Program-made: the position numbers and the translations under genes
NCBI GenBank assembly: GCA_964609245.1
Contig: CAZSSB010000003.1
Location: 67,062-131,061, forward strand
From: JAFGCY01 sp964609245
GTDB lineage: Bacteria > 4484-113 > JAFGCY01
DNA length: 64,000 nt
Reading direction: 5' to 3'
The notes under the pieces: generated by a model
The model's database searches: none
What the model was told of the DNA's origin: nothing
What the model saw: only the letters and a program-made list of their open reading frames with translations
Shown here: piece by piece, positions 46,301 to 53,559 of the stretch
How positions within the stretch are numbered: position 1 is the stretch's first letter
Layout: every line of letters starts with the position of its first letter

Positions 46301-46536
46301 GCGTGTACTACCAGTGGGCCGCGTACATCTCCTACTACCCGAGCTCACCCGGTACGGTTGAGTTGCCGATGGACTTCACGCTGACGGTTACCGTCAACGA
46401 AGGCCAACCCCATGAGTACACAGAGGTGTTCACAGGAACGCTGACTTATCCGTTGGGAACCAGTGAGGACTGGGTGATCGACGGAACTGGGCCGCAGATC
46501 TCGGAGTACTTCTCGGTGACGCCGACTCTGCAGTAG
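43183..46536 (+). CDS. Dockerin-like lipoprotein with a degenerate papain-like domain and Ig-like repeats
   Basis: A 1117-residue lipoprotein. GGGGAGG sets the ATG at 43183; the signal peptide ends at the lipobox ATGC. Parts in order: a helical linker (about 60-115), EF-hand pair DYNLDGLVGVSDLTPVGMYF and DGMVTVADITPIGQNY (about 138-195), FN3-like (200-260), a ZU5-like beta part (280-400, VEVHFPEGALPEDTLVTLGY), a papain-like domain (about 430-620) and three Ig-like repeats (from about 720; LTITSHTSGDTVQDRSVLLK). In the papain-like part the site that reads KGECMGM in the paralog is KGMCAFA here and YDPN reads YLPD, so catalysis is doubtful; His of GQHCLIYGF remains. The second half is less GC-rich than its surroundings. 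Paralog of the gene at 46865. Confidence 0.87.
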   Translation: MRAYAVLMTLTRAAVLMLVIAGATGCGGGRSGAVDMAAEQLAAAPLKESPGLDDATEGMRAESLAEALQQVESAQAPAGVDPALYAELQAELVRVIREAAEKGASIPPSGEKNEVTDLLLMGDDGEGYTLEWSYCNVGDYNLDGLVGVSDLTPVGMYFECATGDPDWPDGRMADGNEDGMVTVADITPIGQNYDAFIAGFNIYGGSSVTGPWTLVDALDRPAPPEDGWFLVSYDLGAGGHDVYRVVPYDGDGVEGQGSTASAICANGAQVTFGDYFEDASATIGAAGGELHGLAGSPLEGVEVHFPEGALPEDTLVTLGYNDGSITPVEGEFHGPLLSLTAGDLTSFEEPVEIVMPFDGDEETVPVPFCVYEDGSLGLMQLVDVDYEADTMTLMTMHPTSRDAHATSDVSPVDDAFLGALIGAIYERFESANVVVPHVTSFRPERDGFSFSENASSTTAKGMCAFALWYWTHHRNDGRFYGRFSEYSQEPPAGGDNGFVPKTVEEIIASRATISVVQQWDKYEANCAAEHDAGPTANCAIARCAILNTRHPVWTQITLLGEDVYGQHCLIYGFDDSHYFFYLPDSPGEERWCYSYRATPWYVAGPDSLAMTESFENILTDAEHNFDYGYGRAVINIDSHYEGEVVNHDKATLAGVVESGDLLVDKLIIINESMGHQMYNLVLDETGVFSQEIQLGVGTNNLDFKCWGKAEDSQRVPIPWVLDIREDEDVYKRLYHGIKLECMINPIEITIINYFDEEEVTDEKVFLEGQLDEGAYDVTRLLAFSFSETRIPLPGRLVTIEPDNSFTLGVPLDPGENEIKFQTSAQLDTGKTVIVENNYQNEPFTIIRTVAPATLTITSHTSGDTVQDRSVLLKGTYSEGGAPLDRLAVLVNYEDEHSVDLDGSGGFEISIPLCFGDNYLLFRLLSENSEGQLIEVPSNMKDVLFTLDANFERYVIWAELTWPFVDEYMIYNPDTLNEPDGKSDHNFDLMVYEPGGRTYGPGGSNDLKGFVGQAGTYPNYHPKYFIRDDDGVEYGSEYRFRVYYQWAAYISYYPSSPGTVELPMDFTLTVTVNEGQPHEYTEVFTGTLTYPLGTSEDWVIDGTGPQISEYFSVTPTLQ

Positions 46537-46608
46537 GTTCTCTTCTTCACGTAAAGCGGGGCTGGTGCGGGACAACAGCTTAGCGGCTCAGTTCGCGGGG
46601 CCGACTGC

Positions 46609-46806
46609 CTAGTCCGTCTTGCCCCGGACCGCGCGGCCCAGCACCTGGCGGGCGATGACCATGCGCTGAATCTCGCTGGTGCCCTCGCCGATCGTGCACA
46701 GCTTGGCGTCGCGCCACATCCGCTCCACCTCGTACTCCCGCGTATAGCCGTAGCCGTCGTGCAGCTGCACCGCCAGTTCGGTGATGCGCATCGCCACCTC
46801 GCCGGC
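46609..46806 (-). pseudogene. 3' end of an acyl-CoA dehydrogenase gene
   Basis: Codes the last 63-65 residues of an acyl-CoA dehydrogenase, including the active-site stretch CTIGEGTSEIQRMVIAR, and ends in the same TAG as the intact gene at 51978. Against that gene I count 17 base changes over about 66 codons, of which 12 changed codons are silent and only two alter the protein (G to D, V to T). No ribosome site or sensible start; homology ends near 46806, next to the promoter of the following lipoprotein gene. A remnant of a former full copy. Confidence 0.88.
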
Positions 46807-46814
46807 GAAACATA

Positions 46815-46986
46815 GATAATGCGCTATCATTTCAGCAGGTGGAACTCGCGGGGAGGTGGGCGCGATGCGCGCTTACGCTGGGCTGATGACGTTAACCCGC
46901 GCAGCCGTGTTAATGCTCGTGATTGCTGGTGCTACTGGTTGCGGAGGTGGCAGGAGTGGTGCGGTGGACATGACGGCTGAGCCGAT
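46815..46986 (+). repeat. Duplicated 5' cassette, copy 2
   Basis: Second copy of the cassette at 43133. It begins nine bases after the point where the acyl-CoA dehydrogenase remnant stops. Confidence 0.85.
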
Positions 46987-49933
46987 GGCTGCTGCGCCGC
47001 TGATAGAGAGTCTTGGGCAGGATGATGCAACGCCCGGGATGCGTGCCGAATCGCTGGCTGAAGCCATCGCGCAGGTGGAGACCGCACCGGTGCCGGCGGA
47101 AGTCGACCCGGCGCTGTTCGCCGAGCTCCAGGCCGAGCTTGTCCGCGTGATCAGGGAAGCGGCGGAGAAGGGCGCCTCGATTCCGCCGTCGGGTGAGCAC
47201 AATCGTGTCACCGACCTGGCGCTGGTCGAGTCCGCCGATGGCTGGGAGCTGAGCTGGAGCTACTTGAACACCGGCGACTACAACCTCGACGGTCTGGTGG
47301 GGGTCAGTGATCTGACGCCGGTGGGGGTGCACTTCGATGCGGAGCAGGGCGATCCTGCCTGGCCCCAGGCACAGTGCGCCGATGGCAACCATGACGGCAT
47401 GATTACGGTCGCGGACATCACGCCGATCGGCCAGAACTTCGGCGCCTTTGTGGCCGGCTACAACGTCTATGGATCGGACGAAGCGGATGGCCCCTGGACG
47501 GAAATCGGGTACAGCCAGCGCCCCGCCGCCTTTACCGCGGGCTCGCTGGCCTGCAGCTTTGAACTGGCCGCACGCGAGCATGAATACTACCGGGTCGAGG
47601 CGGTCGACGCGCAGGGCTCGGCCGGCGATCCCAGCGATGAGGTGCTTGCTCCTGGCGAACCGGCGCAGGTCAGCCTGGGGACGGACACAATCCTTACAAG
47701 CGAGGTGGTTCCCGACGGCGGCTCGCTGCTGCATGGTCCGGCAGGCTCGCCGCTGGAGGGAATGGAGTTCTACTTCCCCTCGGGTGTGATCGGCGAGAAC
47801 ATGGAGGTCGGGCTGGGCTACAACGACGGCTCGATCGCCCCCGTCGACGGAGTGTTCCAGCCACCGATCATCGTGATTGACTGCGGCGATGTCGACGTCC
47901 TGCCGATGCCGCTGGAAATCCGCCTGCCGTTCCCCGCCGATCAGCCGGTTGTGCCCGTGCTGTATGACATCGGAGAAGACGGCATTCTGCTGCCGATCGC
48001 TTATCAGGAGATCAACTACGAAACGGGCATGGCTGTCTACCGGACGATGCACGCCTCGCGAAAGGCCCTGATACTGGGCCGCCTGCATTTTGCCTCCACT
48101 GCCGATATCGGCCAGTGGGACACGGGGTTCCGCCCGCGCAAGGACGGCTTCTTCATTGTCAACAAGGGCAGCATGGTCTATCCGAAGGGCGAGTGCATGG
48201 GGATGACGGCGTTCAGCATGTGGTACTACCGCCTGAAGCACTACTGGAATCACGGCTTTTTGTATCTCAGCTTCCGGCAGCTCCTGGAGCCAGGCCCTGA
48301 GATCGTACAGGACGTGATTGCGACGCGCGCCCACACCTCGATCCACACCCAGTACAATTCGCTGTACCGCCCGCTGGCGCACACCCGCTTCCAGCTGCCG
48401 GCACCATACCGCTTCGCGATGATCCGCACCGCGCTGCTCAACAGCGGCGGGCCAATCACGATGACGGCGCAGGATGAGGCGGTAACCTGCGGCCATTCAA
48501 TGCTGGTCTGTCGCATGAGTACGTACAGCCAGTTCCCGAACGCAGTGATTCTGGGTGTCTACGATCCCAACAAGCCCGGCAGGCTGTCAGAGGTTGGCTA
48601 CTACTGCGACGAGCCGGTTAACTGGGATCTGGGCAAATTCGCGCCATATGCCAGCGGCGTGGTGTATGACGAGACCGAAATCGTGTTCGCCGACTTCATA
48701 CTGGAGGGGGAAGCATCGCTGCGCTTCAGGGAACACTTCGCATCGATCCTCGAGGATGCCCTGGATGATCCGCCATTCGGCGGCAGCAACCAGGTAACGA
48801 TTCGGATCAGCGAACCAGCGGACGGATCGGCGCTGGATGTTCGGGATGTGGTTATCCGCGGCCAGGCGCTGAGTGGCGAAGTCCTGGTCGATAGCCTGGG
48901 AATCTCAGCCATACCTGAGACGCGGTTTCACGCCAATACCGCGTTTGATCAACTGCCAAACCAGAGCAAGCTGGTCATGCCGGACGCCGAGGGCTATTTC
49001 GCGGCAGCGCTGACACTGCTGCCGGGGCCGAACACGATTGGGTTCGCGCCGTTCGGCTATGACGCGGATGAGAACCACCGGCTGCTGCCGGTGCGCATGC
49101 ATCCCGACGATCTGGAGTTGGACGAAGGTTTCCCGGTGAACAATGGCTACGATCTTGAGGCTCCCTTCGGCCTCGTGGAGATCGGTATCAACGGACTGAG
49201 TTCCGGACAGCAGGTTCCGCAAGCTCCGCTTGCGCTTTCCGGTACCTTGACATGTGGGGATACGCCAGCCGACAGGCTGGAAATGCTGAACGGCGCGGAC
49301 AGGTACGAGGCAATCCTGACACAGACTGGTGATCTCACTGCCAGTTTCGCACTGAGCGGAGTGAACATCGGGTCCGGAGTGAATAACCTGCTGTTCAAAG
49401 CCTGGGCTGAGGATGTCTGCCTCTACGAATACTACGAGATGCCGACGACGTACAGCGAGCACCCCTTCGTGCTCATCGGAGCGGAAGCACCGCCTCCCGG
49501 CCAGGTGACGATCGAGGTGGAGTGGGGCAATGGTGCGGATTGCGGCATCGTGCTTTCCTGTCCGTGGATGGATGGCGCGTATCACTACGTCAGCAAACAG
49601 AACCCGGGCAGCATTGGCAGCGTTCCGTACGCGCTGTTCGAGGATTCGAGCGTCTATGGCGCTGGCGATGTGGTGTGGCCCGGCAACGGGCACTACACGA
49701 TCACTATCGCGCATCTGGAGCCCGGTGGCTACGCGCTTAAGGAAGATGTCTGGCACACCACGCGCAAGACCACTTTGGTGAAGGTCAGCAAAGGCGGCAG
49801 CCTGGAGCACACGATCATCCCGACCAGCGATCCCAAGCCCCCCGACGGCGAGTACAGCAACGACTGGGTGGTGTTGAGGATCGACGGAGAAACGGGTGAG
49901 ATCACGGTGGTAAACGAGTATCAGACATTCTGA
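46865..49933 (+). CDS. Dockerin-like lipoprotein with a papain/C39-like domain
   Basis: A 1022-residue paralog of the gene at 43183, with the same start region (ATG 46865). Parts in order: signal peptide and lipobox ATGC, helical linker, EF-hand pair DYNLDGLVGVSDLTPVGVHF and DGMITVADITPIGQNF (about 137-195), FN3-like, ZU5-like (MEFYFPSGVIGENMEVGLGY), a papain-like domain and Ig-like parts. Here the likely catalytic residues are kept: Cys in PKGECMGMTAFSMWYY (about 443), His in CGHSMLVCRM (about 543) and Asp/Asn in GVYDPNKPG (about 565). This order matches bacterial cysteine-peptidase-fold domains; substrate and activity are unknown. The C-terminus ends in VVNEYQTF. Confidence 0.87.
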   Translation: MRAYAGLMTLTRAAVLMLVIAGATGCGGGRSGAVDMTAEPMAAAPLIESLGQDDATPGMRAESLAEAIAQVETAPVPAEVDPALFAELQAELVRVIREAAEKGASIPPSGEHNRVTDLALVESADGWELSWSYLNTGDYNLDGLVGVSDLTPVGVHFDAEQGDPAWPQAQCADGNHDGMITVADITPIGQNFGAFVAGYNVYGSDEADGPWTEIGYSQRPAAFTAGSLACSFELAAREHEYYRVEAVDAQGSAGDPSDEVLAPGEPAQVSLGTDTILTSEVVPDGGSLLHGPAGSPLEGMEFYFPSGVIGENMEVGLGYNDGSIAPVDGVFQPPIIVIDCGDVDVLPMPLEIRLPFPADQPVVPVLYDIGEDGILLPIAYQEINYETGMAVYRTMHASRKALILGRLHFASTADIGQWDTGFRPRKDGFFIVNKGSMVYPKGECMGMTAFSMWYYRLKHYWNHGFLYLSFRQLLEPGPEIVQDVIATRAHTSIHTQYNSLYRPLAHTRFQLPAPYRFAMIRTALLNSGGPITMTAQDEAVTCGHSMLVCRMSTYSQFPNAVILGVYDPNKPGRLSEVGYYCDEPVNWDLGKFAPYASGVVYDETEIVFADFILEGEASLRFREHFASILEDALDDPPFGGSNQVTIRISEPADGSALDVRDVVIRGQALSGEVLVDSLGISAIPETRFHANTAFDQLPNQSKLVMPDAEGYFAAALTLLPGPNTIGFAPFGYDADENHRLLPVRMHPDDLELDEGFPVNNGYDLEAPFGLVEIGINGLSSGQQVPQAPLALSGTLTCGDTPADRLEMLNGADRYEAILTQTGDLTASFALSGVNIGSGVNNLLFKAWAEDVCLYEYYEMPTTYSEHPFVLIGAEAPPPGQVTIEVEWGNGADCGIVLSCPWMDGAYHYVSKQNPGSIGSVPYALFEDSSVYGAGDVVWPGNGHYTITIAHLEPGGYALKEDVWHTTRKTTLVKVSKGGSLEHTIIPTSDPKPPDGEYSNDWVVLRIDGETGEITVVNEYQTF

Positions 49934-50283
49934 GGGGGGCTGCTGATGCAGCCGGCCTTCTGATCGGCTGGCGGGATGGATCAACTGCCGGCAGGAAATC
50001 GATCCGGCGGTAGAGGAATCGAGCCTGCCAGGCACAAGGCGGACTGCACCGTACTGCCAGCGTCCCTGCCTGGAGATCCCAGCCGTGCAGCCACCGGGGC
50101 TTGTACAGCTCCAGTGCAAGCGCTACACGTCAGTCCGTTTTGCCCTTGACCGCGCGGCCCGGCACCTGGCGGGCGATCACGGTGCTGTGTTTCGATCCGA
50201 CCGCGAGGGCATTACGATGGTACAATATCAGCGACGACGCTGTAGGGGCGTTATCGGTTGGCTGTGCAGCCGTGGAGGTTGTG
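49934..50283. other. Intergenic region with gene remnant and promoter
   Basis: A 350-base stretch with a GGCTGC-TGAT-GCAGCC hairpin just after the stop (about 49938-49956), an acyl-CoA dehydrogenase remnant (50130-50180), and a TACAAT box near 50221 for the next lipoprotein. I see no other gene. Confidence 0.5.
50130..50180 (-). pseudogene. Last 16 codons of an acyl-CoA dehydrogenase gene
   Basis: Codes VIARQVPGRAVKGKTD and a stop, matching VIARQVLGRAVRGKVD of the intact protein. It shares the Thr codon (ACG) before the last Asp with the remnant at 46609 and not with the intact gene, so the two remnants are closer to each other. Marks a second duplication boundary. Confidence 0.72.
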
Positions 50284-51960
50284 ATGCGTAACGGTGCACG
50301 GCGAGAGAGACCCTCTCCCATTGCTTTAGTGGCGGTGGCTTGCGCCATCACGGCGCTCTGCGCGCTGGGCTGCGAGGCGAACAGCGTTGAGCCGCGCCTG
50401 CGCGATGACCAGCTTGATCCGTCCCTGGAGCGGCCACTGCCTGCCGCTGATTTCGGGCTGGCGTCGCCGACGGAGCTGGCGCGGGAGACGGCGGCGGCAA
50501 CCGGTGGCTGCTTCCGCTACGGCGCGGCCTACAACGCCGCACTGCCCACACGCCATGCCAGCATTTCCGGGGCAAGCCTGTGGCTCGACCCGCCAGCGTG
50601 GTCCACGGGACTGGATGAAGACCCAACCGAGCCGGCATTCGCAATCTACAGCTTCGACGTCAGCGATTTCGCGGGTGCAGCCCGGTTCACAGTCAGGTCC
50701 CGCAGCGGCGTGCCCTACGCCGGGCTGGCCAACTACAAGCGTGACAGCTGGGACTGGTTCGCGGTTCCCCCCGATGGCGATGTGGCGATCGACAGCTTTG
50801 CCTCATACGCGTCCGACACGGGCGTGTGCTATCTGGCGGTTGTCTCGATCAACGATGCTCAAGACGTCCACCGCACCGACGTCGTCGACTGGGTGCGGAT
50901 CGGCGCCGATCCCTGGGAGTATTCCCCGCTGGCAGGCAGCGAATCAGGCAAGTACTACCAGTCACTGGCGCTGGACTCACAGGACCGGTCATGGGTGGCG
51001 TGGTCAACGGCCGAACCCGAGCACGCCAGCGGGGTGGCGTTCTGCGGCGATGCGGGCCTGGTTCACGAAGCGATCAGCGACCACTACGCCCTCGGCCAGT
51101 CGCTGCGCCTGGACACCGATGACAGGCCACAGCTGTGCTACGTGATCCTGGCAGAGACGCAGTACGAGATCCGCTATGCCTGCCGCGAGCAAGGCGAGTG
51201 GCTTGACGAGCGGATCGCCGGGGTAGCCTACTCGCACACCACAAGCCAGGGCGCGCCGGAGCCCACCGCGCTGGACTACCTGCCCGCCGTGGACTTGTCC
51301 CTCGATTCGGGTGGCCGGCCGCGGATTGCCTTGGTGGATACCGGCGACTCGGCGGTACGTTTCTGGTGGCACGACGGGTCGGACTGGCGCGCCGAGCTGG
51401 TGGACGACGACGCGATCGAGAAGCACCGCAGCGACATCAGCCTGGCACTTGATGTCGCTGGCAATCCGCGGCTTGTGTACAGCGGTGGCCACCCACTCGA
51501 GCTTCGCTATGCCGTAAACGACGGCCCGGGCTGGGTTGTCGAGGCCGTGCTGCCTGAGGAAGGAGGATATCGGCATGTGTCGCTGGTGCTGGATGAGACG
51601 GACAGGCCCATTCTGGCCTGCGGTTATGGATCGCTGGTGACAATCCTTCGCCGGAGCCAGGAGTGGGAGAGCACGACTCGCCCTGAAACGTACGCTGTGC
51701 AGTACCTCGATCTGGCCTGCGCCGGCACTGCGCCTGCGCAGCTCTGTTACGGTCCGCTGGTCGACTACTGGGACCTGCAGTACGGGAGCCTTAACGGTGA
51801 TACCTGGCAAATGGAAACCGTGTACCCGGCAGACCACCTCAGCTATTACCGGGAGACTCCGCCCGACGCTCTCGCGCTGGACTCCACCGGTGCACCGGTG
51901 ATCCTGCTCCTGGAGGATTGCATAGAGGGGCGCGCCTGGTTCCTGATAACCCGCAGGTGA
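50284..51960 (+). CDS. Lipoprotein with beta-propeller-like repeats
   Basis: A 558-residue protein. The ATG at 50284 has GTGGAGG six bases upstream; the signal peptide (SPIALVAVACAITALCALGC) ends in lipobox ALGC. The mature part has repeated blocks of the type SLALDSQDRSWVAW, SLRLDTDDRPQLCYV, DLSLDSGGRPRIALVD, SLALDVAGNPRLVYSG, SLVLDETDRPILACG and ALALDSTGAPVILL, spaced about 50-60 residues, each like one propeller blade. No EF-hand module. Surface or periplasmic; binding role inferred only from fold. Convergent with the acyl-CoA dehydrogenase gene. Confidence 0.85.
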   Translation: MRNGARRERPSPIALVAVACAITALCALGCEANSVEPRLRDDQLDPSLERPLPAADFGLASPTELARETAAATGGCFRYGAAYNAALPTRHASISGASLWLDPPAWSTGLDEDPTEPAFAIYSFDVSDFAGAARFTVRSRSGVPYAGLANYKRDSWDWFAVPPDGDVAIDSFASYASDTGVCYLAVVSINDAQDVHRTDVVDWVRIGADPWEYSPLAGSESGKYYQSLALDSQDRSWVAWSTAEPEHASGVAFCGDAGLVHEAISDHYALGQSLRLDTDDRPQLCYVILAETQYEIRYACREQGEWLDERIAGVAYSHTTSQGAPEPTALDYLPAVDLSLDSGGRPRIALVDTGDSAVRFWWHDGSDWRAELVDDDAIEKHRSDISLALDVAGNPRLVYSGGHPLELRYAVNDGPGWVVEAVLPEEGGYRHVSLVLDETDRPILACGYGSLVTILRRSQEWESTTRPETYAVQYLDLACAGTAPAQLCYGPLVDYWDLQYGSLNGDTWQMETVYPADHLSYYRETPPDALALDSTGAPVILLLEDCIEGRAWFLITRR

Positions 51961-51977
51961 TTCGGCTTTCTGGACGG

Positions 51978-53165
51978 CTAGTCTACCTTGCCTCTAACCG
52001 CGCGGCCCAGCACCTGGCGGGCGATCACCATCCGCTGGATCTCGCTGGTGCCCTCGCCGATGGTGCACAGCTTGGCGTCGCGCCACATCCGCTCCACCTC
52101 GTACTCGCGGGTATAGCCATAGCCGCCGTGCAGCTGGACCGCCAGCTCCGTGATGCGCATCGCCACCTCGCTGGCATACAGCTTGGCCATCGCGGCCTCC
52201 TTGGTGATGTGCATCCCCTGGTCCTTCATCCACGCCGCGCGGTAGACCATCAGCCGCGCCGCCTCCAGCTCGGTGGCCATGTTGGCGATGAAGTGCTGGA
52301 TCGGCTCGTGCTGGGCCAGCAGCTTGTCAAAGGTCTTGCGCTCCCTGACGTAGGCCACGGCGCGCTCGTAGGCGCCCTGGGCCAGACCCAGCGCCATCGC
52401 GCCGATACCGATCCGCCCGCCCTCCAGTGTCTGCATGAAGGCGCCGAAACCGGTGTTCTCCTCGCCGAGCAGGTTCTCAACCGGCACGCGGACGTTGTCG
52501 AGGAAGATCTGCGACGTGCTGGAGCCGCGCAGGCCCAGCTTGTCCTCGACCTTGGGCACGCTGACGCCCTCGCTCTGCATGTCGATGATCAGCGCGCTGA
52601 TGCCGTGGCTGCGGCGTGCCGAGGGATCGGTCTTGACGGTGGCGACCATCGTCCGGGCCTCGCGGCCGTTGGTGATCCACTGCTTGGCGCCATTGACCAC
52701 GTAGTGGTCACCCTCGCGGATCGCAGTGGTGCGGCAATTGCCGGCGTCGCTGCCCGCCTCGGGCTCGCTGAGGCCGAAGCAGCCGATATGCTCCCCGCTG
52801 CACAGCGGCGGCAGGAACTTCTTCTTCTGCTCCTCCGTGCCGAGATCGTGGATCGGCGCCATGCAGAGGCTGGTGTGCGCGGTGTAGGTGATGCCGGTGT
52901 TGCCGCAGACGCGGTTGATCTCGTCCATCGCGATGATGAAGCTCATGAAGTCCATGCCGGCGCCGCCGTACTCCTCGGGGAAGTAGATGCCCAGCAGGTC
53001 GAGCTCCCCCATCTCCTTGACGGCTTCGTGCGGAAACAGCTTCTTCTCGTCGAGCTCCATCGCGCGCGGTGCGAGTTTCTCGTCGCAGAATTTGCGCAGC
53101 ATCTCGCGCAGCATGCGGTGTTCTTCCGTGAAGGGAATCATGCCATAGCTATCGAGCGCACCCAT
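51978..53165 (-). CDS. Acyl-CoA dehydrogenase
   Basis: FAD enzyme that oxidises acyl-CoA to trans-2-enoyl-CoA and passes electrons to ETF. The 395-residue protein is typical in length and motifs: FPEEYGGAGMD, CFGLSEPEAGSDAGN (FAD and substrate loop), WITNGREA, GRIGIGAMALGLAQGAYERA, AVQLHGGYGYTREYEVERMWRD and the catalytic Glu in CTIGEGTSEIQR. It looks like the short-chain/butyryl type, but chain length cannot be read. The ATG at 53165 is preceded by AAGGTGG; an upstream GTG is less likely. A TATCAT box near 53216 gives a leader of about 45 bases. No ETF genes are next to it. Parent-like copy of the remnants at 46609 and 50130. Confidence 0.96.
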   Translation of the reverse strand: MGALDSYGMIPFTEEHRMLREMLRKFCDEKLAPRAMELDEKKLFPHEAVKEMGELDLLGIYFPEEYGGAGMDFMSFIIAMDEINRVCGNTGITYTAHTSLCMAPIHDLGTEEQKKKFLPPLCSGEHIGCFGLSEPEAGSDAGNCRTTAIREGDHYVVNGAKQWITNGREARTMVATVKTDPSARRSHGISALIIDMQSEGVSVPKVEDKLGLRGSSTSQIFLDNVRVPVENLLGEENTGFGAFMQTLEGGRIGIGAMALGLAQGAYERAVAYVRERKTFDKLLAQHEPIQHFIANMATELEAARLMVYRAAWMKDQGMHITKEAAMAKLYASEVAMRITELAVQLHGGYGYTREYEVERMWRDAKLCTIGEGTSEIQRMVIARQVLGRAVRGKVD

Positions 53166-53228
53166 ACCTGCCACCTTGCTGGAGAAGTCCGCGGGAATCC
53201 GCAGCTGTGGGGCCTATGATAGCAGCTG

Positions 53229-53327
53229 CGCCGCGCCGTGCCGGGCCGCGGGGCAAGTGGCTACCCCACATTGGGCCTCAAGTGTGCCTTTGCCCGGCGG
53301 CGAAGCTGCGGCACAATATACGCGGCG
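53229..53327 (+). other. Long inverted-repeat structure upstream of the candidate small RNA
   Basis: CGCCGCG (53229-53235) pairs with CGCGGCG (53321-53327); GTGCCG (53238-53243) with CGGCAC (53309-53314); GGGCAA (53251-53256) with TTGCCC (53290-53295). The inner loop has GGCTACCCCACATTGGGCCTCA, alike in part to the loop at 9214-9234. The internal loop between the first two stems is CC opposite AATATA, which may instead be a -10 box. It could be an RNA, or DNA with regulatory symmetry. Confidence 0.35.
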
Positions 53328-53483
53328 GACATGCAGCGGGGTGCGGTGCCTGTTGGAGAGCGCCGTGCCCGCCAATCACCTGCGTGTTTGCGGGCCGCAC
53401 GGAGTCAGCCGGAGTCCAGCGGCGCGGTAAGCATGCAATTCACGCAGAGCCGGGTTTCTCACCAAGCCCGGCTTTCGTGTTTT
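53327..53483 (+). ncRNA. Candidate small RNA with intrinsic terminator
   Basis: No coding frame here has a ribosome site, yet there is a promoter-like TTGCCC-N17-ACAATA (53290 to about 53318) and an intrinsic terminator at the other end. The stretch between contains a hairpin, CCGTGC-CCGC...GCGGG-CC-GCACGG (about 53362-53402). The predicted transcript is about 155-165 bases. It does not match 6S, SRP, tmRNA or RNase P RNA as far as I can see. Confidence 0.4.
53446..53483 (+). terminator. Intrinsic terminator
   Basis: AGCCGGG, a 12-base loop, CCCGGCT, then TTCGTGTTTT. The stem gains two more weak pairs at its base. It lies upstream of the protease gene and its separate TATAAC box, so it ends a different transcript. 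Confidence 0.7.
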
Positions 53484-53516
53484 CGCCCCCGGGTAAGCCA
53501 AAACCGGGCCATGCGC

Positions 53517-53522
53517 TATAAC
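53517..53522 (+). promoter_or_regulatory. -10 box of the gluzincin protease gene
   Basis: TATAAC 37 bases before the GTG at 53560; a GAGGAGG ribosome site lies in the leader. Confidence 0.45.
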
Positions 53523-53559
53523 ACCTTAGTATTGCCTGGATGCATCTGAGGAGGCTCAC

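Noticed and set aside
46609..46830. A small working gene for the acyl-CoA dehydrogenase tail
   Set aside because: The frame starts without a ribosome site inside the next promoter region and lacks the FAD and substrate domains.
53176..53549. Overlapping small plus-strand frames
   Set aside because: No ribosome sites, unlikely residue content, and they run through the terminator hairpin.
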